Of a stretch of DNA of 64,000 nt, positions 44,955-56,200 are shown piece by piece. Location of the stretch: assembly GCA_041736155.1 (NCBI GenBank), contig JBGSUL010000032.1, forward strand, positions 191,795-255,794, given 5' to 3'. The position numbers and the translations under genes were made by a program. Within the stretch, counting starts at the first letter, position 1, and every line of letters starts with the position of its first letter. The DNA is from JANPLN01 sp041736155. GTDB taxonomy: Bacteria; Bdellovibrionota; Bdellovibrionia; Bdellovibrionales; JAGQZY01. The notes beneath the pieces were generated by a model. It was not told the DNA's origin, did no database searches, and saw only the letters and a program-made list of their open reading frames with translations.

Positions 44955-47900
44955 ATGAAATTAGCTATTCAACTGGTTTTACTATTAGTAGTGGCGTCAG
45001 GATGTAGTTTGCGCAAACGGGCTTTAGAAACGCCCGTACCTAACGAACAGGTCGTTTCGCGCGAGTACTTCTTTAAGGGTGGGGACATCACAAAACCGAA
45101 ACGTTTTGTTTTGGGGACAGCACCTATCGCCATGGATAGTTCTGCCGAAGGTACGGTCAGTTTTATCATGCAACAGAACTTACACGTAAATATCGAGTTT
45201 ATTCCTACCGAAAACAGTTTGATAGGTTACGAAGTCAATCCGTCGTTTCTTGATAATAGCGAAGCATGTCTCAAGGATGCCAATAAGTGTAACCATGACC
45301 GCAGCAAGTGGAGCAAGGTCATCGAAATCCCAGTCACCAAAAACTTTTATTATGAAAATCGTAAGGATGAGTACGGGCGTGAAATGCGTGAAATGATCGA
45401 AAACGATCAACGTGGTCACTGGAGTCGTCGTACCCACATGAAGCTGAATCTGACTGGAACACAATTTTTCATCGAAAGAGAACTGTCTCAAAGAAGCTAT
45501 TCGGTTTCTCGAACCGGACTTTTTGTGGATGGCGTTGAGTGGGATAAAAATAATTCTTATTTAGGTTTTAGTATCAACGAGCGTTCGACAATCAGTTATC
45601 CAAGAGCAGGTTTCTCTACAACATTCAATACCACAAGTCGCGTGAACCTTCTTGCTTTTGAATCTGATCCTAATTTTAAAGCGACAGCTTATCATGTGGA
45701 TAACGCAAAGTACTTTAACATTCTTCATACGATGGGTCGTCAAATTGAGGGGGGCGGAAACCGTGATCGCCAATTGCTAAAAGCAGCGCGCTGGGATTTT
45801 TCCAAACCTCTCGATGTGTATTTTCACAATGTTCCCGAAAAATACATTCCGTTGTTTCAAGAGACTCTCGAAGCATGGGCTGAGAGTCTACGTAAAATTG
45901 GTGCGGTGCCTGCTGGATTCAAGCCTTTTAATGTGCGGTTAGATTATCCTTCGGCATATCCTTTTGATTTACGTTACACCACGATTCATTGGGTAGATGA
46001 TCGTCGCATTTCTCGTCACGCTCCTCTCGGAGTGGCCCTGAACAATGCCGACGTGCAAACGGGTAAAATGCTCAATGCGAATGTGATCATCTATGCAGGT
46101 ATGCTTGAATCCTTGATCAACCGTTACTTGAGTACCGGTGCGGCCACCAGCGCATTGAGTTTTGTGGCCGCCGAACATTTGTACCCCGAGATGCCATTTA
46201 ATACTCCTGATTTGACCGGCGCTATCCGCGATAATATGGGTCAATACTTAAATACAATGACTCAGCAAACGATGAGTTTGCTAGCGCAACAAATTCAGCA
46301 AACACAGGTACTGGCCAAAGACGAAAGCAACACAGATGCGCTGAACTTGCTGAATCAATTGCAATCGCAAGTGAACAACTCAGTCCTTGCGGCGGATTCC
46401 ATCACAACGCTTTTACGCGACATTCCCAATGCTGAAATCAGCTTGCCCCAATTCACGGGGATGAATTTGCCCACCTTTGAACAAAGTACCCTAGGCTATT
46501 TAAACGCTACGTCGAGTTATGACCTTTTGTCTCTCGATTCTTTTAAAATCCGCGAGATGGATCTGACCCAAGCCCTTCAGCAGGAAAAAGGCGCTGTGAT
46601 GAATGAGGATGAGTTTGCCATCACTAAAAATGCGGCTTATCACACCGACCGCACGTTTGCGAACGTATCGCCAATGTGGATGAGCGCACTTGATGACATT
46701 CCCTCTGACCGACAAGATGCGGCCTTGCGTTCGCTGATACGCAATATTCTTTTGCACGAGCTTGGACACTTCTTGGGTCTTGGCCACCAGTTCAAAGGCA
46801 CCGTTGTACCAGAATACGGAACTGTTCCTAAAATTTACACCAATCATCCAGATAATTTGCGCGATCATAATTCATTACTTTATAAATCTCTACGCGAAGT
46901 CGAAGGCGAAAATGGCGAGATGATAACAAAAGAGCCTACAAATTATACGTCGATCATGGATTATCCCAATGGACGAACAGAGGTTATTATTCCCGAGAAG
47001 GATGTGGTTCCGGGATTTCATGATGAATTGGTTTTACGATATATTTACAATGGCCAAATCTCGGTTTATGACCGCAACCGCGATCGTTTTGATTTCACAA
47101 ATACATTGAGCACGGTGAACGAAGAAATTCGTGGAAAAATCCCGACGGAAATTCGCGGTAAACCAGTTGCCTACTTTCCTGCATGTAATGACATAGATGC
47201 GTCTCTTCTCAAAGATCCACAGTGTAACCGTTGGGATTCTGGTTCTCGCCCGGTGGATGTTGTGAAATCCTATTCTCAAATCGTTGTCGACAACCTAGGA
47301 CAAAGTCTTTTGAATTTAACCGACACCAACGAACTCAGTGCAGATCAAGCAGAAAATCGTTTATGGAGACAATCCTACGATCTTTTCACGCATATTCGTC
47401 CTTTTTACGACAAACTACGTATTAAATTGAACGAGACACCCATCGACACAGGAAGTACGCAAAGCATGTGGGATGCGATTCGTTACAATGACGAAGCCCT
47501 TTTCTCTTTTTCAGACGCCTGTATCAGCGAGCCTGAGCAGTTAAGTAATTTACTTTTGAAAAAGATCATGCGTAACAAAGAAGTGCGTGAACTGTGTTTA
47601 GCGAATATCGAAACTCTTAAACTCGTCAAATCTTTAATGGGATTACCAAGAGTGGATTATACACGTCTCCGTGCTGATCGATACATTCATGGTGGCTTGA
47701 CTGGTGGAGAAGTGTACACATCCATGGACCGATATTTCTCCGGGGATTGGGGCGAATTGACCACCTATCCCATTAAGTATGTGGCCTTACAAAGCATTAT
47801 GACGTCAACGCCATTGTTGATGTATGGCGGTTGGATTTGGCCAAATCTATTTTATGATTATCAAGGTAACCGTTTTTTCTTTAGAACACTTTTCCCTAAA

Positions 47901-48782
47901 GAAGTGACTGAGATTACTTCTATGGCAGTCAAAGAAAACTTAAGCTTCAGTCAGCTGCAAAACCAAGGTGAAGAAAGAGTGTTGGGCGAAGAGAAAAAAA
48001 CTTTGATCGGTCAGACGGTTCTTTCCCTCGCATACCTCAATTGGTATTCGAACTTGGGTCCTTTTGCTGGAGCGGAAGGTTCACGTCTCTCGGATCGTTA
48101 TCTTGAAATTTTACAAAGCACGACGAGTTTTAATTTTGCGCCAGTGGCACTGATTGTAAAGGCTGTCGATCCAACTAGCGGTGATATGACAAGATATAAA
48201 AAGTTCACCGTGGAGTTATATGATTTTAATACGCAAAAATCATCACAGATTCAAAACTTCTTTATTTTGCCAGGAAGAAAAGTCATTGCTCGCGATAGCA
48301 ATCGTTTTATTTTTCCGATCACTAAGTTGCGCTTTTATAAAGAGAAAGAAGCGTTCGTTATTGCCTACAAGGTCGATTACGAAAAGCCCGGTACGAATAT
48401 GGATGACTTAGATAATAGATCTTTGCGTAAACACTTGTCAGATTTGCACACAACGCTTGTGGAAGCTTGTATTGGCGGACGCAATGACGATACAGGTTTA
48501 GCTTCTTATTTTGGAATGGACGGTACTGGATTTAACGGATTCGAAATTCAAAACGGAATGGCAACGGATACGAACGATGCAAAAAGAAATCGTTTTGATG
48601 AAACAATTGATCAAGAATTCGCACGTTATGAAACTTATGTTCAAGAGAAAAATCCGAATTTAGGTAAGAGCATGACAGTGACATGCAATGAATCTCTCAA
48701 GGGCATAGGAATGATTTCTGCGGTGGCGGCAATGATGAACGGTCAGTGGCTTGGTATGACCAACACCTACGTGGAGCGTTAA
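44955..48782 (+). CDS. Giant metzincin-type zinc metalloprotease lipoprotein (rightward copy)
   Basis: 1275 residues. Lipobox VASGC with Cys17. The zinc site HELGHFLGLGH is at residues 601-611, with a Met-turn TSIMDYPNG about 60 residues later. As in the leftward copy, the catalytic domain sits mid-protein behind a long strand-rich region, and CDNIDASLLKDPQCNRWDSG-like cysteine segments follow (compare CDDGDAGMMKDPMCAQFDVG in the other copy). The two are clearly paralogs. The stop lies one base before the next start. Likely anchored to the outer membrane; substrate unknown. Confidence 0.88.
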   Translation: MKLAIQLVLLLVVASGCSLRKRALETPVPNEQVVSREYFFKGGDITKPKRFVLGTAPIAMDSSAEGTVSFIMQQNLHVNIEFIPTENSLIGYEVNPSFLDNSEACLKDANKCNHDRSKWSKVIEIPVTKNFYYENRKDEYGREMREMIENDQRGHWSRRTHMKLNLTGTQFFIERELSQRSYSVSRTGLFVDGVEWDKNNSYLGFSINERSTISYPRAGFSTTFNTTSRVNLLAFESDPNFKATAYHVDNAKYFNILHTMGRQIEGGGNRDRQLLKAARWDFSKPLDVYFHNVPEKYIPLFQETLEAWAESLRKIGAVPAGFKPFNVRLDYPSAYPFDLRYTTIHWVDDRRISRHAPLGVALNNADVQTGKMLNANVIIYAGMLESLINRYLSTGAATSALSFVAAEHLYPEMPFNTPDLTGAIRDNMGQYLNTMTQQTMSLLAQQIQQTQVLAKDESNTDALNLLNQLQSQVNNSVLAADSITTLLRDIPNAEISLPQFTGMNLPTFEQSTLGYLNATSSYDLLSLDSFKIREMDLTQALQQEKGAVMNEDEFAITKNAAYHTDRTFANVSPMWMSALDDIPSDRQDAALRSLIRNILLHELGHFLGLGHQFKGTVVPEYGTVPKIYTNHPDNLRDHNSLLYKSLREVEGENGEMITKEPTNYTSIMDYPNGRTEVIIPEKDVVPGFHDELVLRYIYNGQISVYDRNRDRFDFTNTLSTVNEEIRGKIPTEIRGKPVAYFPACNDIDASLLKDPQCNRWDSGSRPVDVVKSYSQIVVDNLGQSLLNLTDTNELSADQAENRLWRQSYDLFTHIRPFYDKLRIKLNETPIDTGSTQSMWDAIRYNDEALFSFSDACISEPEQLSNLLLKKIMRNKEVRELCLANIETLKLVKSLMGLPRVDYTRLRADRYIHGGLTGGEVYTSMDRYFSGDWGELTTYPIKYVALQSIMTSTPLLMYGGWIWPNLFYDYQGNRFFFRTLFPKEVTEITSMAVKENLSFSQLQNQGEERVLGEEKKTLIGQTVLSLAYLNWYSNLGPFAGAEGSRLSDRYLEILQSTTSFNFAPVALIVKAVDPTSGDMTRYKKFTVELYDFNTQKSSQIQNFFILPGRKVIARDSNRFIFPITKLRFYKEKEAFVIAYKVDYEKPGTNMDDLDNRSLRKHLSDLHTTLVEACIGGRNDDTGLASYFGMDGTGFNGFEIQNGMATDTNDAKRNRFDETIDQEFARYETYVQEKNPNLGKSMTVTCNESLKGIGMISAVAAMMNGQWLGMTNTYVER

Positions 48783-48783
48783 G

Positions 48784-51700
48784 ATGAAACACCTAGGAAT
48801 TCTCCTCACATTGGCTCTTGGTTTAGCTTCGTGCACGGGCAAAGACACTATTGCGCGACAACATGAACAGATGAAAGCTCAAGAACCCGCGCCACTGGGA
48901 CATTACCGTCCCTTGGATGTCATGAACGATACTCCTGAGAATATGCGCGAGCGCTATCTGACTGAGCGAACGAGCAGCACGGAACTTTTACAAGGTATTA
49001 TTCTGCCTTTGGAAGTTCAGCTGGTGAATGTGCAAAAACTCAGTGACCCGAATATTGTTCAAGGGGACTTTACAACATGGCTTAATATTTACACGGAAGC
49101 ACTTTTAAAGGCTGTAAAATTGAGTCCACAAGATCCGCAAGTCATCGCGGCGATGAATCGTTATGTCAATCTCAGTATGACCAATTGCTCACAAGAATTG
49201 AGAAACTGTTCATTTAACAATGCGTTGCGTGTGTCTAGCAACACCAGTCAAATTTTAATTTGGAAGGCTGATACGATTGGCGTTCAAATTGAAGCTTGCA
49301 TGAAGCAACACGCGAACAGTGCGTCCTCGTGTAATAGCTTAGTTGCAGAAAAATATCGTTTTTTGTTGCAGGCGAAAGAATTGGACTCAAATGCTTTAAA
49401 AAAGAGTAATTTTAATCGCTCTTATTTAGAACATGCTAATTTAATTCAAGGTTTACCGACGAGTTCTTTTATTCGACAAACGAACGCTAGTCTTTTTAAT
49501 ACGATCATTATTTTCTTTGATCCATTCGACAGCACTGCTAGTGGTGGCTGTGATGTGGTGAAGAGATATGGAACATGGACATACTCACTCAGTGATCCTG
49601 CGGCGTCATCTGCTGTTACAAGACGTCTTTTTGAATTGTCAGCAATGTGTGACATGTATACAGAAGGCCAGAACCTTTCTCCTTCTTTCCAACAGGCGAT
49701 TCATGATATTCAATTTAACTCAGCGGGAGCGCCTTCATTCCGTCAACGTCTCATCAATTTAACGCAAAAAGAAGAGCAAAGAATTATTTTTGAGCGTTAT
49801 GGATTAAATTCTTCTCTTCGTCGTGCTGTGCGAGAACCCATTGATTATTCATTCTATAATGAATACTTTTTTATTTTCGATCGTTTTTTCTATGGGCACA
49901 TTTCTTACCCTGATGCGCAACAATTGTTGAGCAAAGCAAACCGTGATTACGAGAAGATGCTCGAAACTTTAGATGTGTATTTGCGCATACAACTCGTTGC
50001 TAACTTAATTGAAACCAAAATCTACCTCAAGAACGCCATTTTTAATAAAGAAGTGCAAAATATAAGTAGTAAAATCTTCGAACGAGCCATTCAGGATAGC
50101 ACTGCGGTTTCATCAAACTGGAAGTCTTTTTTCGAGACGATGGGATTTATGCTGGACGCTGCAAAAACTCCTGTAGATCAAAGAATGTTTATTCAACCGA
50201 GTTTAAAGGCGAGCTTTGACAAGACTTATGAAAAAGTCACCCATTTGCCAACGACGATTAAAATTATGGTCACCTATCCATCGATGATGGCCCTTGCCCA
50301 TATGTTAGCTGAAGATGAGGCCACGGTGGCTTTTAAAACATGGTGGGGTGTCGACATTAACCAGTCGGCAAGCACAGTCTACGACAACCTTTGGAAGGGA
50401 ACTATCGCCCCATGGTTTGATTTGGGTGATACACAACCCATCAATAAATTCTATCTTTTATATGCTTTTGATTATGCACTGAAGTCGGATTTTATCAGTT
50501 TGCAAAAAACTGAAACGGAAACAGTCAGTGTGGTCGATTTGCAGAAGAATTATGTACAAGTTCTTTTTGCAAAATATCTTGGACTCGATCGCGCTGATTT
50601 AGAAAATATGTACGGACTGTATGTTGGTGCTGTCGAGGGCGATGAGATGATCAATGATTTTAGAGCCCAGTGCGCTTATGAAGTTGGGACTGCTGTTCAA
50701 GCCCCCAAAGTGACGCGTGCATTAGAGGACTTATCACTACAAATCCACTCGGGCTTGGCTAAAGGAGTTGTGAAAAATATGGCATCTCCGGCGTTGGCCT
50801 TTTTTGAACGCGCGAAACCACCACCACCCCCCTCAGGTCTCGGTCAGGACACGGCCAATATCAATGTGAATAAACCCATTTTCACACACATTTACGACAA
50901 AATGTTTCCAAAACTTCAACTGGCGAGAGTGTTGCGCGATATAGCCGTTAAAAACGGAGTGTCGAAAGAGGCGATAGACATTATCAATGAGGAAATTCGA
51001 TTAACTGAAGAGGTCATCGTCCGTGTGCTTCGTCACTTTGCACAGAAGGTAGATAGCTATTCGCAGTGTCTCAAGCGCTTTGCTTTGATTGAGAATTATT
51101 ATGACCATCTTGCTTATGAGTCGGAAAAAGTTTACCTACGCGAAGTATGGCAAGATATGTATGATCTTCAAAATGATATACTTAACCAAACGGGAGAAGT
51201 TAAACCCGATAACGTATTCATCACCGCACTTAATGATAAAAGTGGAAAATATCAAGACAGTACACAAGTGGTCGAAGGCACTCGTGATCCGCATAGCTTG
51301 TATTTTGATCGCTTCACATCAGCATCTACATTTGTATATACCAACTATGACTTTATGATGCGCTTAGTGAGAAACCTTCAGAGTGGCAATATACAGAACC
51401 ACGATGCGGGGACATTAAGTGAGATGAAGATTGAACAAGAGCGACGTTTTTCTAAATGGATGCAGAAACCTCTCCATATGCCACGTCAATGGGAAGTTTT
51501 AATGCCTAAAACAAGAATTCAAGATTGGGATGTTATTAAATCTCAAAAATTTGTTAACTTAAGTTGGGATCCGAATCAAGAAACTTTTGTGAATCAAGGG
51601 ATCAAGGCTCTCAAGGGCGACGATGCTTCATTTGTAAAATGGCACTCTAGAAACAACACCATTGTGCCACTTCTGCAGATGTTGGAGATGCGTATTTTTC

Positions 51701-52446
51701 TCCACCTCACAGAGCAAAAAATGGCTCGCAAGGTGGGCCTGGATGTAAAGCTCGCAGATGTTTTTGATAGTATGAAGGATCTTTTGCGATTTACTCTGAT
51801 GACTCCTCATGAGGCCCAACATGCCATGAATATGGGTTTCGAAAGTAAAATGCCCATGGACGAGCTCAAAGATGTGATTGTCGATCTCAATAAGAGGGAG
51901 TCAATACATCCGTTTACCTATCTTTATAACTCCTTCCGTACACGTATTGGGATGGATCCGACTCTGTATAATATGCTCCCCAACACTCTCTCATCCGTTG
52001 GAACGGTGATGGCGGATTCTGTCCTTTTGGCGCGCAATATGAACGATTATACATTCACTTTGCAGTTTGATTCACACAAGTGGATTGATACAAGCGCGAG
52101 TGAGGCTGCGGGAAAACCAACACAGTTCGAGGGATTAAAAACACGCTATACGCAGCTTGCTCACCATTATTTGCGTCGCTTGCATGATTTTAGGAATGCT
52201 CTTGCGACAGAACCAGGCGAGGAATATGCGCAGGGAATTTTCCGGATTCAAGACGGAACGAAGAAGACTTTAGAGCAAGGAAATTTGATTTCTCTGGAAA
52301 ACCGTGTTGTGCATCCACAGCGTTTGCAGGATATGGATTTATTCATAAGCGATTTTACGAAAAAAACGCAGAACTTTTTTGAAACCAAAGATCTATTTGA
52401 GCAGGAACGTCGTAATGACAGTCGTCGTAATGAGGATCGTCGATGA
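48784..52446 (+). CDS. Giant helical lipoprotein, unknown function
   Basis: 1220 residues. Lipobox LASC with Cys17, then a long, mostly helical, Asn/Gln/Tyr-rich protein with scattered cysteine pairs (TNCSQELRNCS) and a Pro-rich break (KPPPPPSG) near residue 680. An HEAQH motif at 1009-1013 resembles a zincin HExxH but has no recognised third ligand. Several segments line up loosely with the lipoprotein at 53242. Its start is one base after the metzincin stop, with GGAG upstream; its stop overlaps the barrel gene start. No known family recognised. Confidence 0.8.
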   Translation: MKHLGILLTLALGLASCTGKDTIARQHEQMKAQEPAPLGHYRPLDVMNDTPENMRERYLTERTSSTELLQGIILPLEVQLVNVQKLSDPNIVQGDFTTWLNIYTEALLKAVKLSPQDPQVIAAMNRYVNLSMTNCSQELRNCSFNNALRVSSNTSQILIWKADTIGVQIEACMKQHANSASSCNSLVAEKYRFLLQAKELDSNALKKSNFNRSYLEHANLIQGLPTSSFIRQTNASLFNTIIIFFDPFDSTASGGCDVVKRYGTWTYSLSDPAASSAVTRRLFELSAMCDMYTEGQNLSPSFQQAIHDIQFNSAGAPSFRQRLINLTQKEEQRIIFERYGLNSSLRRAVREPIDYSFYNEYFFIFDRFFYGHISYPDAQQLLSKANRDYEKMLETLDVYLRIQLVANLIETKIYLKNAIFNKEVQNISSKIFERAIQDSTAVSSNWKSFFETMGFMLDAAKTPVDQRMFIQPSLKASFDKTYEKVTHLPTTIKIMVTYPSMMALAHMLAEDEATVAFKTWWGVDINQSASTVYDNLWKGTIAPWFDLGDTQPINKFYLLYAFDYALKSDFISLQKTETETVSVVDLQKNYVQVLFAKYLGLDRADLENMYGLYVGAVEGDEMINDFRAQCAYEVGTAVQAPKVTRALEDLSLQIHSGLAKGVVKNMASPALAFFERAKPPPPPSGLGQDTANINVNKPIFTHIYDKMFPKLQLARVLRDIAVKNGVSKEAIDIINEEIRLTEEVIVRVLRHFAQKVDSYSQCLKRFALIENYYDHLAYESEKVYLREVWQDMYDLQNDILNQTGEVKPDNVFITALNDKSGKYQDSTQVVEGTRDPHSLYFDRFTSASTFVYTNYDFMMRLVRNLQSGNIQNHDAGTLSEMKIEQERRFSKWMQKPLHMPRQWEVLMPKTRIQDWDVIKSQKFVNLSWDPNQETFVNQGIKALKGDDASFVKWHSRNNTIVPLLQMLEMRIFLHLTEQKMARKVGLDVKLADVFDSMKDLLRFTLMTPHEAQHAMNMGFESKMPMDELKDVIVDLNKRESIHPFTYLYNSFRTRIGMDPTLYNMLPNTLSSVGTVMADSVLLARNMNDYTFTLQFDSHKWIDTSASEAAGKPTQFEGLKTRYTQLAHHYLRRLHDFRNALATEPGEEYAQGIFRIQDGTKKTLEQGNLISLENRVVHPQRLQDMDLFISDFTKKTQNFFETKDLFEQERRNDSRRNEDRR

Positions 52447-53252
52447 AGATTATCTTCTGGATGTTTCTCTTTGCGAGCTTTTCTGCAGAAGCCCAGCTTT
52501 CGCTGCGCAATTCATTACATCAAGAAATTACGAGCCCTTATCAAATTTCTGCCCAGTACTCCGTGGGCAGTGATCTTTTAGATCAGGTACGTCCTCGCCG
52601 CATGGAACACGATCTTAGTGTGAATACCATTTATAATTGGAGTGAGCATTTGCGCAGCGGCGCGCTGGCAGATATTAGTTATTTTAGTTTTGACAACCAA
52701 GTTGTGGAAACACAGCAAGGCTATGGTAGTGTTCAGCCCAGCATTAGTTTTTTTACGACGTATTCTTTAAAAACTCCCTATGTAACAAGCCACAATATCG
52801 GGGTTTCGTATTACTTACCATTAGATGAGTACAGTCGCCTTGAAGGCTATAAGGGAAGCGGGTCGCTCAGTACAACGTTCGTACAAAAAATTATTCCAAA
52901 GTTGACCTACATACAGGGATTTCGTGGATCTTATTTGTTTAACACCTTTGATAAAACAGCTGCGGGCACTCCGAACCGCACCTATTCGGTGTCAGCTTCG
53001 CCAATGCTCAGTTGGTCTATGTTCTCTAAACTTTCTCTCTTGTTGGGTTTTGGTGTCCGTTGGGGCCAGTTTACCGATGGCAATAACGATTACAGCTATA
53101 ACAACTCCCAAACCTTGAGCTACTCATATAAAAATATTTCCGCTTTTGTAAGTCACATTAATGGCGGCTATACGGAAAATGGTGATATTTATCTGTGGTA
53201 CATAGATAAAAACAGAAACTATTTTACGGCGGGGATTTCTTATGATTTTTAG
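52443..53252 (+). CDS. Outer-membrane beta-barrel protein in the rightward set
   Basis: 269 residues. Signal peptide (IIFWMFLFASFSAEA) followed by alternating amphipathic strands rich in Tyr/Ser and a C-terminal ending FTAGISYDF typical of BamA substrates. The ending resembles that of the barrel at 43643 (IYMIGVGYVF), with preceding ISAFVS matching LSVFVG. It overlaps the genes on both sides (ATGA with 48784, 11 bases with 53242), so all four rightward genes form one operon. Confidence 0.82.
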   Translation: MKIIFWMFLFASFSAEAQLSLRNSLHQEITSPYQISAQYSVGSDLLDQVRPRRMEHDLSVNTIYNWSEHLRSGALADISYFSFDNQVVETQQGYGSVQPSISFFTTYSLKTPYVTSHNIGVSYYLPLDEYSRLEGYKGSGSLSTTFVQKIIPKLTYIQGFRGSYLFNTFDKTAAGTPNRTYSVSASPMLSWSMFSKLSLLLGFGVRWGQFTDGNNDYSYNNSQTLSYSYKNISAFVSHINGGYTENGDIYLWYIDKNRNYFTAGISYDF

Positions 53253-56200
53253 ATTCCTCATCCTCGCATTTTTATTACTCAGTTGCAGTCAAAAAGAAAC
53301 TCAGCAAAACCCACATGAGCAGGCAAAACCTACCGCGCCAACGTGGAGCTTGGGCGGGGAGAGAAACTGCCTGATTGATTTCAATATGTTTCACCTACAA
53401 GAAGAGTTTTGTCGTCTCGACATAACTACAGCATCCACTGAAAAGCTGGTTCAACTTCAAGCATTGATTTATTCCGATGCTTTTTTGCAAAACACAACGA
53501 TTACAAGTTCAGATTACTTTATAAGAATGCAATGGCAAATGAACACGGTGTTGCAAAATAGCAACAACCCTTCACTCCAACAACCTTTTATCGACGCCAT
53601 TACGAGAAGTTGTACAAATCTCGATTTGCGTACTTGTCGAAACTTTGCCGTTTTGAAGCAAGCCACCAACTCGTTTGATGTTTTGTTAAAATATTTAAAT
53701 AACGACAGCAACAAGGAAAAACTAGAGCTTGTTTATCTTTTGGCGGCCTATATAAAAAACGCCACAAATGACTTAAGTCTTTTACAAACTTTTGCCCGCC
53801 GTCGCCAAGATTTTACAGTGCAGAATTCTTTACAGAGTGCACTTCTTATCGATTTGCAAATGAACGAACCACGATTGAGTTCTACGGAAAGAGATGTGAT
53901 CCGCCGTTATCTCAATGAGGGTCGGCGCAACTTAAAAGATATACAAAATCGTCAGGAGTTGAGCTCGGCGCTCTCCCAAGAACGTCTCCGTTTAGGCGAT
54001 GTTCTTTTGGAGAGACGTTTGGAGAAGCTCAACAATGAGAGGCCGGCCCTTTTGCGAAGCCTCAATTTAACGACTCGTTTTACTGTTCAACAGCGCGAGA
54101 TCTTTGCCATTATGGATTTAATCTATTGGCGCTATATCCTGGATCGCGATGAGGCATTGGTGCTAGGACGTCTCTATTCCGAAGAAGTGCTGGTCGAAGC
54201 TATAAAACTTTATTTTCGTTTAATTTTGGCTTTGGAAATTCACAGTTCTGATCTGGCAGTCAAGAGTGTTATGGCCAACTTACAATCGCAAACATCAGGT
54301 CTCTTGCAAAAATTCTACGAAGACGTGGATGTGGTTCGTGGCCGTTGGCAAATGTTTAAAACATCTTGCCAAACGTTAACGGATTGGGTGCAGGGTTCTC
54401 TACAATTAGAAGAAAGCAAAGGGGCTATAAATAAGTTGAACGCGGGTTTGGATGTTTCGATCAAAACGTATTCTGAACTTCCGCATAACTTTTATTTAGC
54501 GCTTCATTTGGTGCGTGTGAATTTTGACAGTCGTACGACTTTTGGTGATCCGAATGCAAACCCTACCACGGGCCTTACTGTTTTTGCTGATCTTATTAGC
54601 CCAAAAGCGACAGCCCAATCAGGACTGCGTTACACCAACGACACGCGACTTTTAAATTCGTACCTTGTCAAAAATTCGTTGGCTTTTTTGCTTCGTTCGC
54701 AACTCTTGCAAACACTCGGCGAAGACCAAGACGTGTTTTTACGTTATTTTGTCAAAAATATCAGAAATCGTTATCTGGAAGATATATCTCAACAGATCAA
54801 TCAGGTAAAAACTTTTCTTTCGGCAAGCCGCCGAGCAAGTGAATACCGGACATTTTGCGCCGCCTATAATGGGTCTGGGGCTATAGAACGGCACCTTAGG
54901 TTACTTTCATTACGAGAAGGACTACTTTATCCCACATTTGATGCAAAAACGTTTCAAGTGATGAATGATTTTACCTCTATCGCTGGTGTAGGAGGTAGCA
55001 ACCCCGATTCCCCGCTACAGCCTTTCAATGCCAAAGATTTTCCTGATATGTACGAACATATTATTACCGATGTAGAAATCGTTCTTAGTTTTTATGATCT
55101 TATCCTTAACTCTCTCACCTCCGTGGGATTAGACTCCACTTATGTGCGAGAGGAGCGTGAGCAGCTAGCGCGTCACCAAACAGATACAATTGCTACCTTT
55201 AAAAATTGGAATCGCATGGGCGAATGCATGACGAAAATATTTGTCGAAGAAAAGAAAATGCGTGAATTCGTTATAGGAGAAGAAAAAAAATATCTTTCTC
55301 GTATTTATCGAGACCTTAAATTTCTTCGTCAGCATCCAAGCGAATTGGATGTGGTGAAAAGTCGTTATAAAGATACACTATTTCTTGATGAATTGAACCG
55401 TCGCCAGATTCAACCTCTGGATCGATTATCGGCAGTTGATTATACCTATTCACGCTTCGATTTTACAGCACGCGTGGCTTCGTACATTAAAAGGTATTCT
55501 GCAAAATTTAATTATATCGTTGAATTACCAGAGAGCGTGACAGACTCCGAAATCTACTCCTACACGACACGTTCGGGCACGTCCTTGGCGCTCAATCTTT
55601 TTGTTACGGATACGACGACCGAGAGTGAATTTATTCAGTCGGCATTCCGTCTTTTTTGGGGTTTTGGAAGCTATATGAGCTGGACGAATACAGATGCTGA
55701 AATGATTGATATGTATACTTACTACATTAATAGTCTTGCTGGGCAATTGCGAACAGGATCTGTGACCATCGCGGAGTTTTTGTCGAGCTATCGAACCTTT
55801 TGCAATTTTATCCGTTTCGGAGAACTCGAGCGTGAAATCTTGGAGGCAAATTATCAGCCGCAAACCTATTTATACATCAAGTTTTCAAATATGTTTTTGG
55901 ATTATAACCAATCGGAAATCATTATTACCCGTATTTATGGAATTTTTGATGCGCCTTACACGTATGTTATGGAAGATATTTTAGGAAAAGATTTCTATGT
56001 GAAACAAAACAGAAATAGGCCAGACGCTGTCACATCGACAGGGACTGCGCAAGGGTTGTCCTCTACGGAAATGGGCCGCAAAGGACCCCGCGCTCGCGCC
56101 GAATTTTTCTCTTCATCTATGAAGAACTTGGACAAAAAATTGCTTTACTATCCGATTCTTGATGAGATTGTCGTTAACGAATACAACGCGATCAAAGATA

